Below are positions 17,302-24,932 of a stretch of 64,000 nt of DNA, one piece after another. This DNA is from Micromonospora sp. WMMD1155 (lineage in GTDB: Bacteria; Actinomycetota; Actinomycetes; Mycobacteriales; Micromonosporaceae): contig NZ_CP120742.1 in assembly GCF_029581275.1 (NCBI RefSeq), positions 5,456,501-5,520,500 of the forward strand, given 5' to 3'. Positions within the stretch are counted from its first letter, which is position 1. Each line of letters starts with the position of its first letter. A model generated the notes under the pieces. It was not told the origin of the DNA, did not search any database, and saw only the letters and a list, made by a program, of their open reading frames with translations. Made by a program: the position numbers and the translations under genes.

Positions 17302-20300
17302 ATGAGCGGCGCGGTGGAGGAGCCCCCGACCGGCGACCTGATCGGATTCTGCGCCGACGGCGTACGCCAGGTCTGCCGGCTGGACGGCCCGGTGGCCGGC
17401 TGGCTGGTGACCGGCGGGGAGGCCGACCTGTTCGCGGTGCGGCGGACCGGGATGAGCCCGTCGCGCCGTCACCATGTGGCCCGGTTGCCGGCGGGGGGCC
17501 TGGTGCCGACGTCCACCGCGATCGGTGCGTGGCAGTTGATCCTGGTGCCGTTGCCCGGCGCGGAGTTGCGCGGGTTGTCCCAGCGACACCTGTCCCTGCT
17601 GGAGCGGCACGTCCGGCTCGGCCGGCCGGCGGACGAGGGGCCGTCGCATCGGGCGCGGACCGCGGCTACGGAGCTGGTCGCGGCCGTGGACCTGGTGTTG
17701 GTCACCATCGCCGACGCGCTGCGCCACGGGCAGGCGCCCCGGGAGGCGTCGACCCTGAGTGGGCGCGAGATCGTCTCGCTGGCGCAGGGCAGCGCGCTCA
17801 CCTCCACCGGGGGTGCCTGGTGGCTGCGCAGCGCCGGCGGGCAGCTGCGCCGCAACGACGGTGGCCCGGTGGAGATGTCGGGGGAGCACGAGCTGCTGCT
17901 GATCGCGGAACGCGACTGGGTGGTGGCCGAGTCGGCGTGCGCGGTGGAGAGCCACGGCAGCTGGGACCTGTTGGTCGCCGGTCAACTCCGGTCGGCTGTC
18001 GACCAGCACGTGGCCCGGCTCCTGCGCATGGTGGAGAGCCGGATCGAGGAGGCCGACGCCGCGTTGCTGAGCGCCGTGCGGCGGCGTCGGCAGGTCGACG
18101 CCGCGGTGCTCGCCGCGGCGGCCCGCCGCTCGATCGGGGTGATCGGCGCGAGTGGTGCGGTTCCGGTGCCGGACGTCGAGGCCGGCTTCGACAGGTACGG
18201 GCGGGCGGCCTCGGTGCTCGAGGTGGTCACCGAGGGGATGGGCAGCCCGATCAACGAGCCGGCCGACCGCGGTCGCGCGCCGCTGGGCGATCGGGCCGCG
18301 GTGCGGGCGGTGTCCAGCGCGTCCAGCCTGTTCCTGCGTGAGGTGCGCCTGCCGGAGCGGTGGTGGCGGCGGGACCTCGGGTCGTTGGTGGGGTGGCGGG
18401 CAGGTGACGACCCGGAGCGCGCGGTCGCGGTGCCGCTGGTGTTCCGGCGAGGTCGCTACCACCAGGTCGACCCGGACACCCGCGCGCGTAGCCCGATCAG
18501 CGCGACGGTGGCGGCGACGTTCGCCACCGAGGCGACCCAGGTGCAGGCGCCACTGCCGCCGGTCGCCCGGATGCGTCACCTGCTGCGGGCCGGGTTCGTC
18601 GGCGCGGGCCGCGACGTACGGGGTCTGCTGTTCGCCGCCGCCTGCGTGGCGCTGCTCGGCCTGGGGGTGCCGCTGGCCACCGGCGAGGTGCTCGGTCAGT
18701 TGGCCCGCCAGGGTGAGGTGGACGGCCTGTTCGGTTTCGTCGCGCTGATGCTCAGCGCCGCGGTGGTGGCCGGGCTGGTCGGAGTGGTGCAGAACCTACG
18801 GCTGCTGCGGTTGGACGGCCGGTTGCAGTCCGGCGCGCAGCTGGCGATCTGGGACCGCCTCCTGCGCCTGCCGGCCCGGTTCTTCACCGGTCGCAGCAGC
18901 GGTGAGATCGCCAACTCGATGCTGGGAATCTCGTTCGTCGGTGAGGCGCTGAGCGCGCTGCTGCCGCAACTCGTCTCGGCGGCGGCGACCGTCGCGGTGA
19001 CCCTCGGCATGCTCCTCGTGGTCGAGCCCGTGCTCGGGCTGTGGGGGGCGGGGATCGTCGCCGTCACACTGCTGACCTTCGGCGCGTTCGCCGTGTTGAT
19101 CGTCCGCCGGCAACGGTCCGCGCTGCCGGCGGAGCACCGGGCGGCGGCGATGACCAACCAGTTGCTCGGCGGCATCATCAAGATCAAAGTGGCGGCCGCG
19201 GAAGCACGTGCCCACGCCCGCTGGTCGGAGGTGGCCGCCTCGGCACGGGCGGCGCTGCAACGGGTCCGGCAGAGCCAGGCGGGTCTGGTCGCCTTCGCCA
19301 CCGTGCTGCCGATCGCCGGTCAACTGGTCCTGTTCGCCGTGCTGATGGGGCCGCTCTCCGGCCGGATCGCACCGGCCGACTTCTTCATCCTCAACGTCGG
19401 CTTCGCGATGCTGCTCGGCGCGCTGCTGGTGCTGGTGTCGGCCGGGGTCGAGGTGATCGCGGCAGTGCCCCGGCTGCGCAGCCTGAACGACATCCTGCGC
19501 GCCGACCCCGAGGCGCGGCCGGACCGGGTGGATCCGGGCGAGCTGCGTGGCGAGATCGCGCTGCACCGGGTCACCTTCGCCTACCAGCCGGACGAGCCGC
19601 CGGTGCTCGTCGACATCGACCTGCACGTCCGTCCGGGTGAGTTCGTCGCCATCGTCGGACCGAGCGGCTGCGGAAAGTCCACCCTGCTGCGGCTGCTACT
19701 CGGTTTCGAGCGCCAGCAGCAGGGTGCGGTGCTCTACGACGGTCAGGACCTCTCCGAACTCGACGTGCACGCGGTCCGCCGGCAGTGCGGGGTGGTCCTG
19801 CAGGACGGCCAGCTCTTCGCCGGCTCGGTACGGGACAACATCTGCGGAGCCGGCAGCTTCCCGCTCGACCAGGTCTGGGAGGCGGCGCGGATGGCCGGCC
19901 TCGCCGACGATCTGGAGGCCCTGCCGATGGGGATGAGCACGATGGTGCCCTTCGGCGGCGGGACGCTCTCCGTCGGGCAGCGCCAGCGGGTGCTGATCGC
20001 CCGCGCGCTGGCTCCCCGGCCCCGGATCATCTTCCTCGACGAGGCGACCAGCGCCCTGGACAACCGGACCCAGGAGGTGGTGACCCGGAGCACGGCGAGC
20101 ATGGCCGCGACCCGGTTGGTCATCGCCCACCGGCTGTCCACGGTCCGTGCCGCGGACACCATCGTCGTCCTCGACGCGGGGCGGATCGTCCAGCGCGGCA
20201 CCTACGACGAGTTGATGGACCAACCCGAGGGGCTGTTCCACCGGCTGGCGCGGCGACAACTGTTGACCGAGCCGGACCGGTCCGACGCCGCCGCGCAGAG

Positions 20301-20334
20301 CCGGCAGTCGGAGGGGCAGCCCGCGACGGGCTGA
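17302..20334 (+). CDS. NHLM-type second ABC transporter (permease/ATP-binding) with large N-terminal domain
   Basis: A 1010-residue ABC half-transporter. The first ~400 residues are a long N-terminal region that in this family contains a cyclic-nucleotide-binding-like fold but no peptidase. The export domain spans about 430-720. The ATPase has Walker A IVGPSGCGKSTLLRLLL (~783), signature LSVGQRQRVLIARAL and Walker B IIFLDEATSALDN (~910). It resembles the TIGR03797-type NHLM bacteriocin ABC protein that always accompanies the C39-bearing one, probably as a heterodimer. ATG 17302 follows AGGAGA (17291-17296); the gap to the upstream stop is 25 bases. It ends nine bases before the convergent regulator gene. 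Confidence 0.93.
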   Translation: MSGAVEEPPTGDLIGFCADGVRQVCRLDGPVAGWLVTGGEADLFAVRRTGMSPSRRHHVARLPAGGLVPTSTAIGAWQLILVPLPGAELRGLSQRHLSLLERHVRLGRPADEGPSHRARTAATELVAAVDLVLVTIADALRHGQAPREASTLSGREIVSLAQGSALTSTGGAWWLRSAGGQLRRNDGGPVEMSGEHELLLIAERDWVVAESACAVESHGSWDLLVAGQLRSAVDQHVARLLRMVESRIEEADAALLSAVRRRRQVDAAVLAAAARRSIGVIGASGAVPVPDVEAGFDRYGRAASVLEVVTEGMGSPINEPADRGRAPLGDRAAVRAVSSASSLFLREVRLPERWWRRDLGSLVGWRAGDDPERAVAVPLVFRRGRYHQVDPDTRARSPISATVAATFATEATQVQAPLPPVARMRHLLRAGFVGAGRDVRGLLFAAACVALLGLGVPLATGEVLGQLARQGEVDGLFGFVALMLSAAVVAGLVGVVQNLRLLRLDGRLQSGAQLAIWDRLLRLPARFFTGRSSGEIANSMLGISFVGEALSALLPQLVSAAATVAVTLGMLLVVEPVLGLWGAGIVAVTLLTFGAFAVLIVRRQRSALPAEHRAAAMTNQLLGGIIKIKVAAAEARAHARWSEVAASARAALQRVRQSQAGLVAFATVLPIAGQLVLFAVLMGPLSGRIAPADFFILNVGFAMLLGALLVLVSAGVEVIAAVPRLRSLNDILRADPEARPDRVDPGELRGEIALHRVTFAYQPDEPPVLVDIDLHVRPGEFVAIVGPSGCGKSTLLRLLLGFERQQQGAVLYDGQDLSELDVHAVRRQCGVVLQDGQLFAGSVRDNICGAGSFPLDQVWEAARMAGLADDLEALPMGMSTMVPFGGGTLSVGQRQRVLIARALAPRPRIIFLDEATSALDNRTQEVVTRSTASMAATRLVIAHRLSTVRAADTIVVLDAGRIVQRGTYDELMDQPEGLFHRLARRQLLTEPDRSDAAAQSRQSEGQPATG

Positions 20335-20342
20335 CCGTCGGC

Positions 20343-21089
20343 TCAGCCGTTGTCGATGACCGTGCCGTCCTCCAGGCAGACGTCCGTGTCGAGGTGGTTC
20401 TCCAACAGCTCCGCCACGTGCGTCTCGGCCTGGTTCTCCGCGGCGAGCCGGAACGCCTCGGTGAGCACGTTGACCACACCCTGGGTCAGCAACAGGGTTT
20501 CCCGGTCGAGGTCGGCCCAGGACGCCCCGGCGCCGTTGCGCACCAGCTCCGGCGCGAGCGCCAGCAGTCGGGCGGTGACGGCGGCGACCAGCTCGTCGGC
20601 GACCGGCCGGAGGCTGTCCAGCACCTCACTGAGGGTCTGCAGCGCCGGCACCGTGCCCACCCGTACCCGATGCAGGTCCAGGGCGGCGCGCAGCGGGCGC
20701 GGCCGCACGGTGCGGACGGTGCCGTCGGTGGTCCGGCCGATCACGCCGTGGCGGGTCAGCGCGTGGGCCAGCGCGGGGCGGTCGGCGGTGAGCCGTTGCA
20801 GCATCGCGGTCAGCCCGTCGGGCGCGTCGTCACTGGCCCGGACCCCGAGCATCGCCTCGATGGAGACCAGGTTGAAGCCCTGCCGTTGCAGGGCGAGGAT
20901 CGCGTCCAGTCGGCGGACGTGGGAGTCGTCGTAGTAGGCGGCCCGACCGTGGCGCACCGGCGGAGGCAGCAGCCGCCGAGCCTGGTGCGCGCGGATGTTG
21001 CGAGGCGACATCCCGACCTTGCGGGCGAGTTCCTCCACGCTGTACCCGGCCGGGCCGCCGGGCGTCGTCGTCACCTGGTCGATGGTCAC
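20343..21089 (-). CDS. MerR-family transcriptional regulator
   Basis: A 248-residue regulator with an N-terminal MerR winged helix: YSVEELARKVGMSPRNIRAHQ, then a wing RHGRAAYYDDSHVRRLDAI and LQRQGFNLVSIEAML. The C-terminal ~150 residues are helical, without metal-binding cysteines, so the effector is probably an organic ligand or the peptide product. GTG 21089 is chosen because a GGAGG site (reverse complement of 21095-21099) lies five bases before it; longer frames start upstream without a site. It is divergent from the precursor genes and convergent with the exporter, so it is well placed to control the 21.2-21.4 kb promoter region. A role as a cluster regulator is inferred. Confidence 0.85.
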   Translation of the reverse strand: MTIDQVTTTPGGPAGYSVEELARKVGMSPRNIRAHQARRLLPPPVRHGRAAYYDDSHVRRLDAILALQRQGFNLVSIEAMLGVRASDDAPDGLTAMLQRLTADRPALAHALTRHGVIGRTTDGTVRTVRPRPLRAALDLHRVRVGTVPALQTLSEVLDSLRPVADELVAAVTARLLALAPELVRNGAGASWADLDRETLLLTQGVVNVLTEAFRLAAENQAETHVAELLENHLDTDVCLEDGTVIDNG

Positions 21090-21212
21090 GGTGGCCTCCG
21101 GCAGCGATCGGTGGCGGAACATGGCACCCCGTCGAACCGCTCTCAGCACGGGCGGTCCGTTGATCGCAGCCTAGGTGCGCACACCGAGTGGTAACAGACG
21201 AGGAATTACTAC

Positions 21213-21241
21213 TTGTTCACACTGATGACAGTCTCTAGAAT
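21213..21241 (+). promoter_or_regulatory. Candidate promoter of the precursor/YcaO-TfuA operon
   Basis: TTGTTC (21213-21218) and TAGAAT (21236-21241) are separated by exactly 17 bases in an AT-richer gap between the divergent MerR-type gene and the first precursor. Transcription would start near 21248, leaving a leader of about 200 bases before the GTG at 21455. The motif match is by eye. Confidence 0.45.
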
Positions 21242-21454
21242 CGCAATCCGCCGAACGCCGCTGAATCCCAATTACCCGGCTTTCGCCGCAGGGTGGCCTA
21301 TTCGCGGCCACATTCGATGAAATCCCCGCTCGCGACGCGGACCGGATCGGCCGGTGGCCCACGATGAAGCGAAACCGGCGGCCCGGAAATCCCGCGCTGC
21401 CGGTCGCCGCCGCGGCGTCGCCGCCGGCTGCCGAGCATCGAAGGGAGCAGGGGT

Positions 21455-21817
21455 GTGACACCTGTCGATCGAGCGGTCTTCGTGGCCGCGTACAGCCGGT
21501 TGGTCGCCGAGGTCTGGGCCGACCCGGTCAAGGAGCGGGCGCTCGACGAGGACCCGCGCGGGTTCCTCGCCGGATACGGGCTGGAGCTGCCCGAGGACGT
21601 GCAGGTGCGGGTGGTCCGGGACGTCGCCGACGCCGACCCCGACCTGGAGGTGCAGGTCGAGTCGTGGGAGTCGGCGGCCACCACCGGCGCCTTCGTGCTC
21701 TTCGTGCCGTCGCTGCTGCCGGTGGCCCAGGCGGAGTTGGCGGAGGACGAGTTGGACAGCGTCGTCGCCGGCCTGGACTCCAGCTGCGCCTGCTGCTGCC
21801 CGTGCTGCTGCACCTGA
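21455..21817 (+). CDS. RiPP precursor 1: NHLP leader with Cys-rich C-terminal core
   Basis: A 120-residue precursor peptide. Residues ~5-100 form a nitrile-hydratase-alpha-like leader (YSRLVAEVWADP, then DEDPRGFLAGYGLELP and VQVRVVRD). The end of the leader reads ELDSVVAG, a double-glycine-type site (AG at 105-106) suited to the C39 peptidase of this cluster. The remaining 14 residues, LDSSCACCCPCCCT, hold seven Cys, two Ser and one Thr and so are an ideal substrate for a cyclodehydratase/dehydrogenase. The start is GTG 21455 behind an AGGGAGCAGG site. It is followed by a 149-base gap containing an imperfect hairpin and then by precursor 2. The precursor call is strong; which residues are modified is not known. 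Confidence 0.92.
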   Translation: MTPVDRAVFVAAYSRLVAEVWADPVKERALDEDPRGFLAGYGLELPEDVQVRVVRDVADADPDLEVQVESWESAATTGAFVLFVPSLLPVAQAELAEDELDSVVAGLDSSCACCCPCCCT

Positions 21818-21826
21818 CACCGATGT

Positions 21827-21865
21827 CTGCCGCCGGTCGGCCTGTGCGGCACATTCTGGTGGCAG
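21827..21865 (+). promoter_or_regulatory. Weak hairpin between the two precursor genes
   Basis: CTGCCGCC (21827-21834) can pair with GGTGGCAG (21858-21865), with one G-U pair and a 23-base loop, just after the stop of precursor 1. It may partly terminate transcription or stabilise the short precursor mRNA. No poly-T tract follows, so the call is tentative. Confidence 0.3.
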
Positions 21866-21966
21866 TGACAGGAAATGCTTGATTGCCGAACCTCGATCTT
21901 TTTAGCGTTCTCCACACAGAAATCGACCGCCCACCCCGGAGCGTTCCCCAGGAGAGGACCCAAACG

Positions 21967-22341
21967 ATGAGCAACGACGGACAGGAATTCGGCGCGAGGT
22001 TCGTGACGAAGTATTCGGAGCTGGTTACCGCGGTGTGGCGCAGCGACGAGGAACTGCAACGCCTCCTCGCCGACCCGACCGCCTACGCCACGGCGGCCGG
22101 CCTGCCGGTCGAGCCCGGTGCCCGGGTCGAGGTCGACCGCGCCCAGCCCGCCACGCTCTACACCAAGGAGCAGATCGTCGCCGACTGGGCCGGCACGCCG
22201 GGCCTGCACATCCTGCACGTGCCCGAGGTGCCGCTGGTCGACCTCAACGAGCTGACCGAGGCCGAGTTGGAGACGGTCGCCGGTGGCGTCGCCCCGATCG
22301 CCGACAACAACGTCAACATCATCGCGGTCCTCATCCTCTGA
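21967..22341 (+). CDS. RiPP precursor 2: proteusin-like NHLP leader with hydrophobic core lacking Cys/Ser/Thr
   Basis: A 124-residue precursor. The leader shares its layout with precursor 1 (FVTKYSELVTAVWRSDEELQ, LADPTAYATAAGLPVEPG) and ends LTEAELETVAGG, a classical double-glycine site at residues 106-107. The remaining 17 residues, VAPIADNNVNIIAVLIL, contain no Cys, Ser or Thr and so cannot be converted to azol(in)es. A hydrophobic, Asn/Val/Ile/Ala-rich core after a nitrile-hydratase-like leader is the pattern of proteusins. ATG 21967 follows CAGGAGAGGACC. The gene is only 27 bases upstream of the second YcaO gene, suggesting that YcaO-TfuA and the radical SAM protein act on this peptide (inference). 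Confidence 0.9.
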   Translation: MSNDGQEFGARFVTKYSELVTAVWRSDEELQRLLADPTAYATAAGLPVEPGARVEVDRAQPATLYTKEQIVADWAGTPGLHILHVPEVPLVDLNELTEAELETVAGGVAPIADNNVNIIAVLIL

Positions 22342-22368
22342 GTTCCCTTACCACCGCCGGGAGCCTCG

Positions 22369-23535
22369 ATGACTGACACGACCGAAACCATCGCTTTCCG
22401 GTCCGGCACCTACCGGACGGCGAGCGTGGAGCAGACCTGGGAACGGGTCGGCGTGATGCTCGACCGATTCCGGATCACCCGGGTCGCGGACATCACCCGA
22501 CTCGACGAGATCGGCCTACCGGTGCACGTCGCCTACCGGCCGGTCGGAGCCACCATGGCGGTGAGCGTCGGCACCGGCGCCACGGCGACGCAGTCCCGGG
22601 TCAGCGCGGTCATGGAGAGCATCGAGTCCTGGCATGCCGAGAACCTCCGGCCGGGGACCGTCGTGCGGTCCCCGGCCGCGGCGCTCGACCTGCCGTACGA
22701 CGTTCGGTGGCTACACCTGGCCGAGCGGTCGCCGCTGACCCCCGCCGTCGAGTTGGACTGGGTGGCCGGCCGTGGGCTGGTGACCGGTGCGCAGTGCCTG
22801 GTGCCGCGCGCCACGATCGAACTCGACTTCACCGTCCGACGGGGCTGGGACCGCGCGCTGTTCACCCCCAGCAGCAACGGCCTGGCCACCGGCAACACGT
22901 TCGCCGAGGCCAGCCTGCACGCCCTGCTGGAGGTCGTCGAACGCGACTGCATCGCCCCGTACTGCACCTCCCCGTTGGCCGAGCGCACCTACGCCGACCC
23001 GGGCACCGCCACGAACCCGATGACCCGCACGGTGCACGACGCGTTGCTGCAGGCGGGCTGCTGGGTGGAGGTCTGCGACATCACCAACGCGATCGGTGTG
23101 CCCTGCTACGCCGCCTCGATCTGGTCGGAGGACCTGCCGGTCACCTTCGGCGGCTTCGGCTGCCACGTGGACCCGCAGATCGCCGTCGGCCGGGCCATGT
23201 CGGAGGCAGCCCAGTCCCGGCTGGTCATGGTCTCCGGAGCACGCGACGACATCGACGCCACCGCGTACCACGACGTGGGTGCCGCGCCGGTGCCGCCCCC
23301 GACCGTCGACCGGCCCGTCCAGCCGGTCCGCCGGGACCTCCCGCCCACCGGCGACGTGACCGAGGTGCTCCGCGAGTTGGCGTCCCGCGTGCAGCGGATC
23401 ACCGGCGTCGAGCCGTTCAGCGTCGACCTGACGCACGACGACATCGGCATCGCGGTGAGCAAGGTGTTCGCCCCCGGCCTGCGCATGTTCGACGAGCGGG
23501 CCCTGAGTACCCGACCAGGAGTGCCCCGTGACTGA
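22369..23535 (+). CDS. Stand-alone YcaO protein, TfuA partner (probable thioamide-forming)
   Basis: A 388-residue YcaO-domain protein without an E1-like part. Recognisable ATP-binding elements are RVSAVMESIESWHAEN (E83, E86), NGLATGNTFAEASLHALLEVVERDC and IAVGRAMSEAAQSRL, ending VSKVFAPGLRMF. The stop overlaps the start of a tfuA gene by eight bases. YcaO-TfuA pairs are established in backbone thioamidation: methanogen McrA, thioviridamide-type peptides and the thiopeptide saalfelduracin. The likely job is ATP-driven activation of a peptide amide and replacement of O by S. The gene is separate in type and position from the cyclodehydratase YcaO at 10.5-12.8 kb. The substrate is inferred to be precursor 2, which it follows. 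Confidence 0.92.
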   Translation: MTDTTETIAFRSGTYRTASVEQTWERVGVMLDRFRITRVADITRLDEIGLPVHVAYRPVGATMAVSVGTGATATQSRVSAVMESIESWHAENLRPGTVVRSPAAALDLPYDVRWLHLAERSPLTPAVELDWVAGRGLVTGAQCLVPRATIELDFTVRRGWDRALFTPSSNGLATGNTFAEASLHALLEVVERDCIAPYCTSPLAERTYADPGTATNPMTRTVHDALLQAGCWVEVCDITNAIGVPCYAASIWSEDLPVTFGGFGCHVDPQIAVGRAMSEAAQSRLVMVSGARDDIDATAYHDVGAAPVPPPTVDRPVQPVRRDLPPTGDVTEVLRELASRVQRITGVEPFSVDLTHDDIGIAVSKVFAPGLRMFDERALSTRPGVPRD

Positions 23536-24922
23536 CGTCGTCTTCATCGGTCCGAGCCTGCCGATCGACGAGGTCCGCCGGTTGCTGCCCGACGCGGTGG
23601 TGCTGCCGCCCGTCGCGCACGGCGACCTGCTCCGCCTGGACGTCGTCCCCGGCGACCGGGTCCTCGTCATCGACGGGTTCTTCCTGCAACACCCGCCGGT
23701 CCGCCACCGGGAGATCCTCGACCTGCTCGACCGTGGGGTCGCAGTGGCCGGCGCCGCGAGCATGGGCGCGCTGCGCGCCGCGGAGCTGTGGCCGTTCGGG
23801 ATGCGGGGCGTGGGCGAGGTGTTCCAGCTCTACCGCGACGGCGTCGTCACCGGCGACGACGAGGTGGCGGTGGTGCACGGGCCCGCCGAGGAGGGTCACC
23901 GCACGCTGAGCGAGCCCCTGGTGAACCTCCGGGTCCAGCTGCGTCGCGCCGTCGCCGCCGGAGTGCTCAGCGACGCCGAGGCCGCGCTGCTGCTGGACAG
24001 CGCTCGGGGGTTGCCGTTCCGACGGCGGTCGTACCGCGCGTTGGAGCGCACCGCGCCACCCGAGCTGGCGGCCGTGGTGGACCGCTTCGTGACCTGGCAC
24101 CGGCGCAACCCCTGGGACGCCAAGAGCGCCGACGCCCGGCTGCTGCTGTCGATGGCGGCGGACGACGCCCCCGAGCTGTCCCCGGCGCACGGCGGCGACC
24201 AACCGATCGACAACCTGCACACCCGCTTCCTGGACAGCTGGCGATCCCGCTTCGCCGGGGAGTCGATCGGCGGGCACTGGGTCAGCGACCGGGAGGCCGC
24301 GGCGGTGCTCATGCTGCTGCACCCCGAGGAGCCCGCCTGGCACCGACGGGAGGTGCTGGCCGGGCTGGCCGGAGTCGACATCGCCGACCCGACCGCCGAG
24401 GAACGCGCGTACGAGGTGGCGCGTGGGCGAGGACTGACCACCGTCCTGCCGACCGGGCACGACTGGCTGACCGACTCCGAACGGGGCCTCGACGACCGCG
24501 AGGCGGTGCTGCGGGTGTTGGTGCGGGCGTTCGGCACCACCCCACACCGCAGCCTGGCGCTGTGGATGGTCGCGGCGCCGCTGCGTACCCCCGCACTGCT
24601 CGCCGCGGCACGGCAGGTCGCGGCCACCGCGGCGGCGCTGAACGAGACCCTGCCCCGGAAGACCGGGCACCGTCGACCGGGTGGCCGGCTGCACTTCCGG
24701 ACCGGTGTCGTCGACGCGTGCTTCGCCGCGCTGTGGGGCTGCGACACCGACGGGCTGGAGGCGGCGGCATGGGACCGGGGCTTCGTCGACCTGATGGCGT
24801 TCCGGTACGCCGCCGAACCACTCGTGGCGTACGTCAAGGCGTTCGGCGCTCCCCGGCTGCCGGAGGTGGCGCAGCACGCGCCGGAGGACACCCTGGCCGG
24901 TTCCGCGGCCCGGGTCGGCTGA
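23528..24922 (+). CDS. TfuA-like protein
   Basis: A 464-residue protein whose N-terminal ~200 residues are a TfuA domain: VVFIGPSLP, VLVIDGFFLQHPPVRHREIL, then the family signature VAVAGAASMGALRAAEL and GVGEVFQLYRDG. TfuA partners a YcaO enzyme and is thought to supply or present the sulfur for thioamide formation. The remaining ~260 residues are mainly helical, with repeated Arg/Ala/Leu-rich segments and no motif that I recognise, making this longer than a minimal TfuA. The GTG start lies within the end of the ycaO gene (eight-base overlap), so the two are co-translated. The family assignment is confident; the function of the extension is unknown. Confidence 0.9.
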   Translation: MTDVVFIGPSLPIDEVRRLLPDAVVLPPVAHGDLLRLDVVPGDRVLVIDGFFLQHPPVRHREILDLLDRGVAVAGAASMGALRAAELWPFGMRGVGEVFQLYRDGVVTGDDEVAVVHGPAEEGHRTLSEPLVNLRVQLRRAVAAGVLSDAEAALLLDSARGLPFRRRSYRALERTAPPELAAVVDRFVTWHRRNPWDAKSADARLLLSMAADDAPELSPAHGGDQPIDNLHTRFLDSWRSRFAGESIGGHWVSDREAAAVLMLLHPEEPAWHRREVLAGLAGVDIADPTAEERAYEVARGRGLTTVLPTGHDWLTDSERGLDDREAVLRVLVRAFGTTPHRSLALWMVAAPLRTPALLAAARQVAATAAALNETLPRKTGHRRPGGRLHFRTGVVDACFAALWGCDTDGLEAAAWDRGFVDLMAFRYAAEPLVAYVKAFGAPRLPEVAQHAPEDTLAGSAARVG

Positions 24923-24932
24923 GGAGGAGTCG

